From assembly GCA_963545035.1 (NCBI GenBank), contig CAUUHU010000001.1:1-50721 (forward strand): DNA of 50,721 nucleotides, written 5' to 3'. The position numbers and the translations under genes were made by a program. Below the pieces are notes generated by a model. It saw only the letters and a program-made list of their open reading frames with translations. It ran no database searches and had not been told where the DNA came from. How positions within the stretch are numbered: position 1 is the first letter of the stretch; each line of letters starts with the position of its first letter. This DNA comes from Nanogingivalis sp963545035 (GTDB taxonomy: Bacteria > Patescibacteriota > Saccharimonadia > Saccharimonadales > Saccharimonadaceae). Below are positions 23,062-31,534 of this stretch, one piece after another.

Positions 23062-24846
23062 TTATTCAGCGAACTGTGAGTTATATAGCTTGGCATAGGC
23101 GCCATTTTTCGAAAGCAATTCTTTATGGGAACCTTGCTCAACAATGTTTCCGTGCTCCAAAACTAGAATTAAATCAGCATTTCGAATTGTCGAAAGGCGG
23201 TGCGCGATCACGAAACTTGTGCGGCCATGCGTTAGATTATCCATCGCTGATTGAATAGCAACCTCTGTTCGCGTATCAACAGAGCTGGTTGCTTCATCAA
23301 GAATCAACATTGGAGAATCCGCTAGAATTGCACGTGCAATCGTAAGGAGCTGTTTTTCGCCAGCTGAGACATTATCGATATCTTCAGAAATAATCGTATC
23401 GTATCCTTGCGGTAAAGTTCGAATAAAGTGATCTGCATGAGCAGCTTTTGCGGCCTCAACAATTTCTTCACGAGTAGCGTCAGGCTTTCCGTAAGCCAAG
23501 TTTTCTGCAATCGTGCCGTTGAACAACCATGTATCTTGTAGAACCATTCCAAAAAGCGAACGAACATCATGACGCGACATTTTCGAAGTGTCAATTCCGT
23601 CAATTGTAATTTTTCCGCTATCGATATCATAAAATCGCATCAAAAGATTCACGAGTGTAGTTTTTCCGGCACCGGTTGGGCCAACAATCGCCACATTTGA
23701 GCGTGGTGCAATTTTCGTACTAAAATTAGTGATGATTGGCTTGTTTTTCGAATATGAGAAATTAACTTTCGAAAATTCTACCGCACCGTTAACTTCTTTT
23801 GGTAATGTTTTTGAGATTTCAACAAAAGTTTCTTCTTCAGCATCAAGGAAGCCAAAAACTCGTTCACAAGCCGCAACAACGGTTTGAACACTTGTCATTG
23901 AGTTTGCAATGTTCGAAATTGGCTGTGTGAATCGACTCATATATTGCATAAAGGCCGTAATATCACCGATCGTCATTTGGCCATTCACTGCACGCACACC
24001 ACCAACAACCACTACAGTTAGCGTAGAAATATTATTCACAAAGCCCATGATTGGATAGAGAAGCCCGCCAAAGAATTGCGACTTCCAAGATGAATTATAC
24101 ATTTTATTGTTGATTTTTTCGAAATCTTCAACTGATGATTTTTCGCCATTATAAACCTTAATAACTTCGTGCGAAGAAAGCATTTCCTCGGTATGAGAAG
24201 TTAAGCCTGAAGTAAATTTTTGCAAATCTGTAAAATAAACCTGGCTAAACCTTGAAATAATCATGATTACACCGACCGAAAAAACACCTGTCGCGAGCGC
24301 AATTAAGCTCATTTGCCAACTAATCGAAATCATCATGAAAGTTACACCAACTATCGTAACAATCGAATAAGAAAGCTGATTTAAGCTCTCGCTCAAACTG
24401 TTGCTGAGTGTTTCGATATCGTTTGTAATAATTGAAACCGTATCACCAGTTTTATGTTTGTCAAAATACGAAAGCGGTAGTCGCGCAATTTTTTTCGAAG
24501 ATTCATCGCGTAGTTTGAAAACGATTTTTTGCACCATTTGGCCCATAATCCAGTTTTGTGCATAGCTAAAAACTCCCGAACCAATATAAATCGCAATAAG
24601 CAAGAAGCCGAATTCGGAAATTTTTGCAAAATCAGGATTAAAATGAACCGCACCCGCACGAATTTCAACTCTTTTCGTGATTAAATTGATCATTTCACCA
24701 ATAATTTGCGGACCAATAATTGCTGATATTGAGCCCAAAATTACCATAATTACAAAAAAGGTAATCGAGATTTTAAACGGCAAAAAATATTGCAAAAGTC
24801 GTAAAACCGTCTTTAACGAAAGTTTATTTTTTTGATTTTTCGCCAT
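23062..24846 (-). CDS. ABC exporter half-transporter, catalytically intact subunit
   Basis: Type I ABC exporter subunit, 594 residues: six membrane helices (1-320) fused to a nucleotide-binding domain. Walker A is GPTGAGKT, the signature is VSAGEKQ (diverged from LSGGQ), Walker B is LILDEATSSVD with the catalytic Glu, and the switch His is in VIAHRLS. With the next gene upstream, which has a degenerate site, it forms a heterodimer of the LmrCD/BmrCD/TM287-288 type. AAGGAG lies before ATG, and the two genes overlap by 23 nt. The substrate (drug, lipid or peptide) is unknown. Confidence 0.93.
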   Translation of the reverse strand: MAKNQKNKLSLKTVLRLLQYFLPFKISITFFVIMVILGSISAIIGPQIIGEMINLITKRVEIRAGAVHFNPDFAKISEFGFLLIAIYIGSGVFSYAQNWIMGQMVQKIVFKLRDESSKKIARLPLSYFDKHKTGDTVSIITNDIETLSNSLSESLNQLSYSIVTIVGVTFMMISISWQMSLIALATGVFSVGVIMIISRFSQVYFTDLQKFTSGLTSHTEEMLSSHEVIKVYNGEKSSVEDFEKINNKMYNSSWKSQFFGGLLYPIMGFVNNISTLTVVVVGGVRAVNGQMTIGDITAFMQYMSRFTQPISNIANSMTSVQTVVAACERVFGFLDAEEETFVEISKTLPKEVNGAVEFSKVNFSYSKNKPIITNFSTKIAPRSNVAIVGPTGAGKTTLVNLLMRFYDIDSGKITIDGIDTSKMSRHDVRSLFGMVLQDTWLFNGTIAENLAYGKPDATREEIVEAAKAAHADHFIRTLPQGYDTIISEDIDNVSAGEKQLLTIARAILADSPMLILDEATSSVDTRTEVAIQSAMDNLTHGRTSFVIAHRLSTIRNADLILVLEHGNIVEQGSHKELLSKNGAYAKLYNSQFAE

Positions 24847-26716
24847 TATTTTTCTCCTTTCTTAGATTTTTTGCAACTGCTTGTTTTAAGCTTTTTTTAG
24901 CTATTTTTTTCGAAACAGAAACTGCTTTTTTAGCTGCTTTTTTGCTTTTCGAAACAGTTTTTTGCTTTTCGAATTCTTTAATTTGTGCTTCGATTTCTTC
25001 ATCAGAAAGCTGAGACGAAGCAATCTCGCGATAGATTTCGTTATCTTCAAGAAGTTCGCCATGCGTGCCAATTCCAACAATTTTTCCGCCATCAAGTACG
25101 ATAATTTTATCGGCTTGCATAATTGAAGTCACGCGTTGCGCCACGATAAACTTGGTTTGTGATTTAGTTTTCACGGCAAGTTCAGCGCGGAGTTTGGCGT
25201 CAGTTTTGTAATCAAGCGCGGAGAAACTATCGTCGAAAATCAAAATTGGCGCTTTTGAAGCAATCGCGCGAGCAATCGAAAGCCGCTGTTTTTGACCGCC
25301 AGAGAAGTTTTTACCACCTTGTGAAACTTTTTCGTTTAAATCTTCGGGCAATTTCTGTACAAAATCCCAAGCTTGAGCAATCTTTAAAGCTTCGATGATC
25401 TCTTCATCCGTTAAATGTTTCGAAGAGCCATAGTTTATATTTTCGCGAATGTTCCCAGAAAAGAGACTTGCTTTTTGTGGAACATAGCCAATCAAATCGT
25501 GAAGCTCGCTTTGTTTTAGATCACGAATATCCACGCCGCCAAGCTTAATTTTACCTTTCGAAACATCATAGAATCGTGGAATTAATTTTGCAATCGTAGA
25601 TTTTCCGGAACCAGTGCCGCCAATCACCGCAATAGTTTGACCTTGCTGAACTTCAAAATTAATATCTTCAAGAACGGCTTCTTCAGAATCTGGATACGCA
25701 AAACTAACATTTTCGAAAGCAAGCTCAAAAGTTTTTGGCGCTTTTTTGGTTTTTGCTTTATCTTTAATTAGAATTTCTTCATCAAGAACTTCACTCAATC
25801 GCTTAATAGCAACATTCATTCGTGGAATTGACATAAAAATCATCGAAAGCATAACAAACGCAAAAGTTACCTGAGCCAAATATTGAGTTAGAGAAGCTAC
25901 ATCACCGATTGAAATTTCGCCAGATTTCACAAAGTATGAGCCAATCCAAGCAATTGCAACCAAGCCAAGGCCAGAAACCATTGTCATATATGGAGAAATT
26001 AAACCAAAAATCCTTTCGAAAAAGACATTCATTTTTAACATCTCGGCATTAATTTCGCCGAATTTTTCTTCTTCAACCTTTTCTTTTCGATAAGCTCGAA
26101 TCACCCTTAAGCCGGTGATTGTTTGGCGAGTTTGCATATTTAATTTATCGAGTTTTATTTGAAAAATCTTCAATTTTGGCACAGCAAAAACACCAATAAT
26201 TGTAGTTAAAACAATAATCGAAAAAACTGTAATTGCCATAATCCAGCTCATTGAACCAGAGATCGCCAAAGTGTTAATTATCGCACCAGCACCAATAATT
26301 GGCGCATAAATACCCATTCGCATAATCATTGTGAAGGTTTGTTGAAATTGGCGTGCGTCATTAGTGATTCGTGTTGTTAAGCTTGCAACAGAGAACTTGC
26401 CGAATTCGCTCATTGAAAAATCTTCAATTTTCTTAAAAGTTTCATGACGAATATCGCGCGCCATCGCTCCAGCCGAACGACTCGCAAAAAAAATTCCAGC
26501 CAACATTAAAACACCACTCAAAAGAGAAAGCCCAATCATATGAAAACCGTTCGAATAAATTGCTTCCATATTTTTCATTGCAACACCTTGAGTAATAATT
26601 TTTGAAGTATATTGAGGGAGTTCAAGGTTGATCTTAGCAGAGAATACCGTAAAAATAAGCATCAAACTTAAACTTAGCCAATATTTTTTAGCAAATTTAA
26701 AAATAAATTTTAGCAT
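24824..26716 (-). CDS. ABC exporter half-transporter, degenerate subunit with Lys-rich tail
   Basis: Partner subunit of the heterodimeric exporter, 630 residues. Six membrane helices are followed by an NBD with Walker A GGTGSGKS and a perfect signature FSGGQKQ, but Walker B ends LIFDDS, with Asp in place of the catalytic Glu, and the switch motif is VAQRVTS, with Gln in place of His. These changes mark the non-hydrolytic site of asymmetric exporters. Residues about 575-630 form a lysine/alanine-rich tail (SKSKKAAKKAVSVSKKIAK) not usual in the family. AAGGAATT precedes ATG. First gene of the pair. Confidence 0.93.
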   Translation of the reverse strand: MLKFIFKFAKKYWLSLSLMLIFTVFSAKINLELPQYTSKIITQGVAMKNMEAIYSNGFHMIGLSLLSGVLMLAGIFFASRSAGAMARDIRHETFKKIEDFSMSEFGKFSVASLTTRITNDARQFQQTFTMIMRMGIYAPIIGAGAIINTLAISGSMSWIMAITVFSIIVLTTIIGVFAVPKLKIFQIKLDKLNMQTRQTITGLRVIRAYRKEKVEEEKFGEINAEMLKMNVFFERIFGLISPYMTMVSGLGLVAIAWIGSYFVKSGEISIGDVASLTQYLAQVTFAFVMLSMIFMSIPRMNVAIKRLSEVLDEEILIKDKAKTKKAPKTFELAFENVSFAYPDSEEAVLEDINFEVQQGQTIAVIGGTGSGKSTIAKLIPRFYDVSKGKIKLGGVDIRDLKQSELHDLIGYVPQKASLFSGNIRENINYGSSKHLTDEEIIEALKIAQAWDFVQKLPEDLNEKVSQGGKNFSGGQKQRLSIARAIASKAPILIFDDSFSALDYKTDAKLRAELAVKTKSQTKFIVAQRVTSIMQADKIIVLDGGKIVGIGTHGELLEDNEIYREIASSQLSDEEIEAQIKEFEKQKTVSKSKKAAKKAVSVSKKIAKKSLKQAVAKNLRKEKNNGEKSKK

Positions 26717-26784
26717 AATTCCTTTCTTTTTTATAGTTTATAGATTTTTTAAGCGATTTTAATATTTTAACATAAATTTAAACA

Positions 26785-26813
26785 TTTTAAAAGAGCCGCG
26801 GGAAACGGCTCCT
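26785..26813 (-). terminator. Terminator downstream of the zinc-finger gene
   Basis: Stem GAGCCG (26793-26798) with CGGCTC (26806-26811); on the minus strand it is followed by TTTTAAAAT. It lies about 130 nt after the stop of the 48-residue gene. Confidence 0.6.
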
Positions 26814-26871
26814 TGTCTTTAAGTGTAGATTTTGTAAATTTTGTTAATGTTTTTAAGGTATACTTAACTTT

Positions 26872-26916
26872 ATGTTAAAAAGCTTTATGAAGTTTATGAA
26901 GTTTTTTATGCATTAG
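26872..26916 (+). CDS. Possible leaderless 14-residue peptide
   Basis: ATG 26872 lies exactly 7 nt after TATACT (26859-26864), the spacing used by the leaderless genes in this window. The frame encodes MLKSFMKFMKFFMH, cationic and amphipathic, with the DNA repeat TTTATGAAG twice. No good -35 hexamer and no family; coding is speculative. Confidence 0.2.
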   Translation: MLKSFMKFMKFFMH

Positions 26917-26943
26917 TTCATCATGAAGTATTTATAATAGCGT

Positions 26944-27090
26944 TTACGTTTTTTGGATCTTACCCGACCCATTGCATTTATTGCACGGATGTCGGCTGTA
27001 AAAACACATAAAACCATTGATCGTGACCTGACCACTTCCTTTACAGTGCGGACATTCAACAGTCTCTTCAGTAATAGAGAAAATACCCAT
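26944..27090 (-). CDS. 48-residue DnaJ-type zinc-finger protein
   Basis: The minus strand encodes MGIFSITEETVECPHCKGSG and ends with CNKCNGSGKIQKT. Two CxxCxGxG motifs (CPHCKGSG at 13-20 and CNKCNGSG at 36-43) form one complete four-cysteine zinc site like half of the DnaJ cysteine-rich domain. There is no J domain. A free zinc-ribbon of this kind may act in protein folding or as an adaptor. AGAGGTG lies 6-12 nt upstream of ATG, supporting real translation. The gene is short enough to be missed by usual length cut-offs. Confidence 0.8.
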   Translation of the reverse strand: MGIFSITEETVECPHCKGSGQVTINGFMCFYSRHPCNKCNGSGKIQKT

Positions 27091-27331
27091 TTCTACACCT
27101 CTTTCTATAAAAGTTCAAAGCTTAGAATTGTTTCCGCAATTTTTTAAATTTAAGCTTAGTGTTTAATATTCTACTATATTTTTGCTTTTAAGTCAAGAGA
27201 ATTATGAACTTTTTCGAAATTTATTTTAAAAATTGAATTAGTTTTGGTTTCTTTGTATAATAAAATCCGTAATTACAGTATAAGCATTGTAAACTTTTTA
27301 TAGAATATTTTACAAGTTGGAGTTAAAAAAT
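27091..27331. promoter_or_regulatory. Divergent intergenic region with promoter of the gene at 27332
   Basis: TATAAT (27256-27261) sets a start near 27268; a TTACA/TGTAA hairpin (27273-27292) followed by CTTTTTA lies at the 5' end of the leader. One TTTCGAAA octamer sits between genes at 27212-27219. No RNA gene was recognised. Confidence 0.45.
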
Positions 27332-27955
27332 ATGAAAAAATTTCAAATTAGATTTTATAGCTTTTACGCTTTTTTAACCAATCGAAGAAAACAATTGTGG
27401 TTGAGTCTTAATCCGGGAATTGGTGGCAAAATTTGGTTTGCTATTTTTAAACTGTTCTTTTCGAAAAATATGATCGAAGTTTTAGAGGAGAATGAAACAA
27501 AAAATAAAATTCGAACTAGTATTTTTCTGTTTCGAAATCCTAAAAATGCCGAGAAATTCGAACAGGCACAAAAACTTTCTTGGAAAGAAAACGAAAAAGA
27601 AAAACATTGGCTTTATGGTGAAGCTCTAGAATATCCAGAGTTTGCAGTTTCAGATTTTTTAGAATTATTAGAAGAGCGCAAAAAAGATAACAATGAACAG
27701 GTTAAAGTTGGCGATAGATTGGCGTTTAGTTCTTTTAATTATGGCTACGAAGGCTTTGTTTTTAAACCAGAAAATCTTTCGAAAATTTTAGATTGGAGCA
27801 AGGAGCAAAAAATACCGCAGAAAAATGTTGAAATTGAAATATTTAATCACCGAATTAAAAAATGGCAAAGCCTTTCGAAAAATGAAATTGAGGAACTTTT
27901 AGAGTCAAAAAATCCACTAAAAACTTCTGAAAGAATAGCAAAAAATAGAGAATAA
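27332..27955 (+). CDS. Uncharacterised 207-residue protein
   Basis: No family recognised. The N terminus (FYSFYAFLTNRRKQLWLSLNPG) is basic and aromatic, then a short hydrophobic stretch KIWFAIFKLFF could touch the membrane. The rest is charged and helical. TTGGAG upstream fits as ribosome-binding site for ATG 27332; an in-frame TTG at 27317 is part of that site. It is followed 39 nt later by the cysteine desulfurase gene, which has its own promoter. Confidence 0.65.
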   Translation: MKKFQIRFYSFYAFLTNRRKQLWLSLNPGIGGKIWFAIFKLFFSKNMIEVLEENETKNKIRTSIFLFRNPKNAEKFEQAQKLSWKENEKEKHWLYGEALEYPEFAVSDFLELLEERKKDNNEQVKVGDRLAFSSFNYGYEGFVFKPENLSKILDWSKEQKIPQKNVEIEIFNHRIKKWQSLSKNEIEELLESKNPLKTSERIAKNRE

Positions 27956-27958
27956 TTT

Positions 27959-27994
27959 TTGTCAACTTTTTAAAAATGTGTTATACTATTAGAG
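27959..27994 (+). promoter_or_regulatory. Promoter, leaderless cysteine desulfurase gene
   Basis: TTGTCA (27959-27964), 17 nt, TATACT (27982-27987) with a TGT extension, then 7 nt to ATG 27995. Confidence 0.75.
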
Positions 27995-29170
27995 ATGAAT
28001 AATGAAATTATCTATCTTGATCACGCCGCAACAACACCAGTAAGCGAAAAAGTCTTGGCTGCAATGTTGCCTTATTTTAGTGAAAAATTTTATAACCCAA
28101 GCGCGCCTTATGTTCAAGCGCTTGAAGTTCGAAGAGATTATGAAGACGCAAAACATTTAATTGCACAAAATATTGGCGCAAAAAGTGATGAAATCGTAAT
28201 GACCGCTGGTGCGACCGAAAGTATTAATTTAGCATTTTCGGCAGCCTCAAAAGATGCAGGAGATGAAATCCTTGTGGGCGAGTTTGAACACCACGCGGTT
28301 TTGAATTCGGCCGAAAAATATGGTGTTCGAAAACTGATTAAAATTAAAAAAGATAGCGTGATTGATATTAACGATTTGCGTGCAAAAATTTCACCAAAAA
28401 CAAAGATTGTATCTGTTATGTTGGCAAACAATGAAACGGGTGTAATTCAGCCAATTTCGAAAATTGCCGAGATTGTTCGCGAAGAAAGAATGCGCCGACT
28501 TTCAAATAGTGAAAAAACGCCAATTTATCTTCACTCTGATGCTAGCCAAGGTGTTGGTCAGCTTGATATTTCTGTTTCACGACTTGGCGTTGACATGCTT
28601 ACCTTAAACGCAGGAAAAATCTACGGCCCAAAACAAACTGGCCTTTTGTGGGCAAATCGCGAAATTCAATTCAATGCACAAATTGTCGGTGGTGGCCAAG
28701 AACGAAACTTGCGTAGCGGAACCGAAAATGTTCCAAGCGTGATTGGCTTTGCAAAAGCAATGCAACTAGCTGAAAAACATCGCAAAAAAGAAAATGAGCG
28801 ACTTCGAAAACTAAAAGAGATCTTTAAAAATATTTTGAGTGAAAATTTCTCAAATGAAGAGATGATTTTCTTAGGAAATATCAAAAAGCAACTCGCAAGC
28901 CATGTTTCGGTTTCGTTTCCCGGAATTGACGCCGAGCGAATGGTTTTCGCTCTTGAAATGCAAGGAGTTTTAGTTGCGACGGGTTCAGCCTGCGCCGCCA
29001 ATAAAGGAACGCGCTCGCACACTTTAACCGCGATGGGACTTAAAGAAAGTGAAGCAGACGGTAGTTTACGAATCTCTTTCGGTGCGCTTTCTAATGAAGA
29101 AAATACTAAACGCGCGGCTGAAATTATTTCGAAAACAGTTCGAGCAGAATTCGAAAGGATTAAAAAATAG
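27995..29170 (+). CDS. Cysteine desulfurase (NifS/IscS family)
   Basis: PLP enzyme that takes sulfur from cysteine onto an active-site cysteine, 391 residues. YLDHAATTP at the N terminus, the PLP pocket HSDASQGVGQ, the Schiff-base lysine in NAGKIYGPKQ and the persulfide Cys in GSACAANKG are all present. The residue before the lysine is Gly rather than the usual His (HKIYGPKG), a mild oddity. Downstream mnmA is the natural sulfur acceptor, so the cluster probably makes 2-thiouridine. No iscU-like scaffold is adjacent. Leaderless by promoter position. Confidence 0.93.
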   Translation: MNNEIIYLDHAATTPVSEKVLAAMLPYFSEKFYNPSAPYVQALEVRRDYEDAKHLIAQNIGAKSDEIVMTAGATESINLAFSAASKDAGDEILVGEFEHHAVLNSAEKYGVRKLIKIKKDSVIDINDLRAKISPKTKIVSVMLANNETGVIQPISKIAEIVREERMRRLSNSEKTPIYLHSDASQGVGQLDISVSRLGVDMLTLNAGKIYGPKQTGLLWANREIQFNAQIVGGGQERNLRSGTENVPSVIGFAKAMQLAEKHRKKENERLRKLKEIFKNILSENFSNEEMIFLGNIKKQLASHVSVSFPGIDAERMVFALEMQGVLVATGSACAANKGTRSHTLTAMGLKESEADGSLRISFGALSNEENTKRAAEIISKTVRAEFERIKK

Positions 29171-29785
29171 ATGGCAAAATTTTTTGCTTGGGTTTTAATT
29201 ATTATTGGAATTATTGCTATTTTTATTGTTAGCACAACTTTAATTATTAGCGATAAAAATCAATTAGTTAAAATTTGCCCAGATTACAAAAATAGCAGAT
29301 GTTCGCAAAAAATTGATGCGGTTGTTGCGATTTCTGGCGGAAACACATCTTCGCGAACACGTGAGGCAATCGAAATTTTTAAAGCTGTTCAAGCACGAAA
29401 ATTGATTTTTTCTGGCGCGAATTCAAACCCAAAAGTTTTGAGCGATGCACAGCAAATGGCAAACTTAGCACAAAAACAAGGTGTTTTAAAAGATGAAATT
29501 ATCCTTGAAGAGCAGGCTCAAAACACTCATCAAAACGCGCAATACACAGCAAAAATTATCAAACAAAACGGTTATAAGCGAGTAGTTTTAACCACTTCAA
29601 AATACCACCAAGCACGAGCAAGGCTAGAATTTGAAAAAGCACTTGAAGGTTCTGGGGTTGAAGTAATTTCGGCACCCGTTTCAAATGACCCTGACTGGAG
29701 TAATCTTTGGTGGACAAATTCGCGTGGATGGTATCTTTCAATGAGCGAACTTTTTGGAATTTTTAGATTTTATATAGGAGCATAA
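29171..29785 (+). CDS. YdcF-like DUF218 membrane-anchored protein
   Basis: A 204-residue protein of the DUF218/YdcF family. One N-terminal membrane helix (residues 5-27) precedes the domain: AVVAISGGNTSSRTREA, then KLIFSGANSN, then the ENTHQNAQYT-like AQNTHQNAQYTA and LTTSKYHQARA. These motifs are family hallmarks; some members act in peptidoglycan or vancomycin-tolerance (SanA) contexts. It begins directly after the desulfurase stop and is followed by mnmA, so it is probably co-transcribed although the roles look unrelated. Confidence 0.85.
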   Translation: MAKFFAWVLIIIGIIAIFIVSTTLIISDKNQLVKICPDYKNSRCSQKIDAVVAISGGNTSSRTREAIEIFKAVQARKLIFSGANSNPKVLSDAQQMANLAQKQGVLKDEIILEEQAQNTHQNAQYTAKIIKQNGYKRVVLTTSKYHQARARLEFEKALEGSGVEVISAPVSNDPDWSNLWWTNSRGWYLSMSELFGIFRFYIGA

Positions 29786-29787
29786 AA

Positions 29788-30897
29788 ATGGATAACTCAA
29801 AAATTAAAGTATATGTTGGAATGAGCGGCGGCGTAGATTCTTCTTTAACTGCAGCACTTTTAAAAGAGCAAGGTTATAATGTCGTAGGTGTTTATATGAA
29901 AAACTGGACACAAGATTTACCAGGAATGAAATGTCCTTGGGCAGAAGATTTAGCGGATGCAAAAAGGGTTGCCGTTCAACTTGGCATTGATTTTAAAGTT
30001 TTCGATTTCGAAAAAAACTATCGCGAAAAAGTCGTTCAATACATGCTTGATGAATACGCAATTGGTCGCACACCAAATCCAGACATTATGTGTAATCAAG
30101 AAGTTAAGTTTAAGTTATTTTTAGAAGCAGCTCTCGAAGATGGTGCAGATTTAATCGCAACTGGGCATTATGCCGGCGTTCGAAATGCCTTTACTGAAAA
30201 TACTAGCGACAGTTTTGATTTTTCGAAAAGCGGAAACGGCGAACTTTTACGAGCCAAAGATGAAAATAAAGATCAAACTTATTTCTTGTATCGAGTACGC
30301 GGTGAAGCTTTGGGTCGAACACTACTTCCGCTCGGCAAATTCACTAAACCAGAAGTGCGCGAAATGGCAAAAGAGCGCGGTCTTTTTACTGCTCGCAAAA
30401 AAGATTCGCAAGGAATTTGCTTTGTTGGTAAAATTGGAATCCGCGATTTTTTGAAACAGTTCATCCCCGAACAAAAACCTGGTAAAATTATCAATAAAAA
30501 TACGGGAGAAGTTCTTGGATGGCACGACGGAGCAATTTTCTATACTTTAGGCCAGCGCCACGGTTTGAATGTTGGCGGTGGCTTACCATTTTATGTTTGC
30601 GGAAAAAATATGCAAACTAATGAAGTTTTCGTTACGACAGATATAAATAACGGTGAACTTTGGGCAAAAGAAATTAATGTTTCAGCACTGCACTGGATTA
30701 ATGAAAAGGCTGAAAATGGCGCGGAAATTCAAGTTCGAATTCGCCACCGTGCACCCCTTGTTAGTGCAAAAATCTTTTTCGAAAACGACGGAACCGCAAA
30801 AGTTAAACTTGCAGACGAACAACGTGCTATCACTAGTGGTCAGAGTGTTGTATTTTATTCTGGCGAAGTTTGTTTGGGCGGCGGAATTGTAGTATAA
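29788..30897 (+). CDS. mnmA: tRNA-specific 2-thiouridylase MnmA
   Basis: Thiolates U34 at position 2 in tRNA-Lys, -Glu and -Gln, using ATP and persulfide sulfur. It has 369 residues, full length. The PP-loop is GMSGGVDSS (11-19), the first catalytic Cys is in NPDIMCNQEVKF and the second in DSQGICFVGK; TGHYAG and the C-terminal beta-barrel (VRIRHRAPLV) are normal. AGGAG lies 8 nt before ATG. Sits 2 nt after the YdcF-like gene and downstream of the cysteine desulfurase that can feed it. Confidence 0.97.
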   Translation: MDNSKIKVYVGMSGGVDSSLTAALLKEQGYNVVGVYMKNWTQDLPGMKCPWAEDLADAKRVAVQLGIDFKVFDFEKNYREKVVQYMLDEYAIGRTPNPDIMCNQEVKFKLFLEAALEDGADLIATGHYAGVRNAFTENTSDSFDFSKSGNGELLRAKDENKDQTYFLYRVRGEALGRTLLPLGKFTKPEVREMAKERGLFTARKKDSQGICFVGKIGIRDFLKQFIPEQKPGKIINKNTGEVLGWHDGAIFYTLGQRHGLNVGGGLPFYVCGKNMQTNEVFVTTDINNGELWAKEINVSALHWINEKAENGAEIQVRIRHRAPLVSAKIFFENDGTAKVKLADEQRAITSGQSVVFYSGEVCLGGGIVV

Positions 30898-30904
30898 GCA
30901 TTAT

Positions 30905-30957
30905 TGACATTTTATTTTATTTATGGTATAATCTAAATGCTAAGCTCTACGGCTTAA
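30905..30957 (+). promoter_or_regulatory. Consensus promoter and 5' stem-loop
   Basis: TTGACA (30905-30910), 17 nt, TATAAT (30928-30933) with a TGG extension; predicted start near 30940, then a hairpin TAAGC (30942-30946) with GCTTA (30953-30957). Confidence 0.75.
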
Positions 30958-30980
30958 GTACTTTAGAAAGGGGTGTTAAC

Positions 30981-31436
30981 ATGCGTAATTTTAATTTGTT
31001 AACATTACTAAAAAAAGAAAATAAGGATGCAAACTTTTTCAATGAAGGTTTTCTTTTTGAAACTTTGAAAGAAGTGGGATTTGAAGATGTAGAAGTCTTT
31101 AATCCGCCAGCAGACGGTAGTAACTCGATCCATTTGAACGCAAAATTAAGCGATAAAAATGGAAATGCTCTAAGAATTAGCGTATATCATTCAAAAAACT
31201 GGTTGAAATTTGAAGCCTATCCGGATTCTGAGGATTTCTTCAAAAATCCAAAAAGCTACAATAAATTAGCGATGACCAAACGCTTTTTCGATAAATACAT
31301 CGAAACAGTGCCCCATACTACATACTATTTTGGTAATCGAGCTACAACGGAATTGCTGAAAAAATGCAAGGAAATGGCGAATAATTTTTTTGACGATATT
31401 GAATATGAGTTCAAAAAACACTATCGTAAATTTTAA
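30981..31436 (+). CDS. Uncharacterised 151-residue protein
   Basis: No family recognised; a soluble alpha/beta protein. ATG 30981 is chosen because GAAAGGGG lies 7-14 nt upstream and because the open frame further up runs through the promoter. LRISVYHSKNWLKFEAYP and KRFFDKYIETVPHTTYYFG are the most ordered-looking stretches. The consensus promoter and strong ribosome-binding site suggest good expression. Followed by its own terminator. Confidence 0.7.
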   Translation: MRNFNLLTLLKKENKDANFFNEGFLFETLKEVGFEDVEVFNPPADGSNSIHLNAKLSDKNGNALRISVYHSKNWLKFEAYPDSEDFFKNPKSYNKLAMTKRFFDKYIETVPHTTYYFGNRATTELLKKCKEMANNFFDDIEYEFKKHYRKF

Positions 31437-31447
31437 TCCTTATTTCT

Positions 31448-31474
31448 AACCCGATACCGTATCGGGTTTTTTCT
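31448..31474 (+). terminator. Terminator
   Basis: A 10-bp stem AACCCGATAC (31448-31457) with GTATCGGGTT (31459-31468) and a T-run. Its tail abuts the -35 box of the next gene. Confidence 0.85.
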
Positions 31475-31502
31475 TGCTTTTTTACCTTTTAAATGTTACA
31501 AT
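31474..31502 (+). promoter_or_regulatory. Promoter of the gene at 31535
   Basis: TTGCTT (31474-31479), 17 nt, TACAAT (31497-31502) with a TGT extension; start near 31509. Confidence 0.6.
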
Positions 31503-31534
31503 ATTGCTTTATAGCACTTTTCGGAGGTTTTATT

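Noticed and set aside
24850..25000. Lysine-rich ABC tail as a frameshift artefact
   Set aside because: The frame continues without a break from the NBD and ends just before the next gene's start with a normal overlap.
26793..26820. Terminator for a plus-strand transcript
   Set aside because: The plus side has only a mixed CCTTGTCTTT tail, whereas the minus side has a T-run and a gene upstream.
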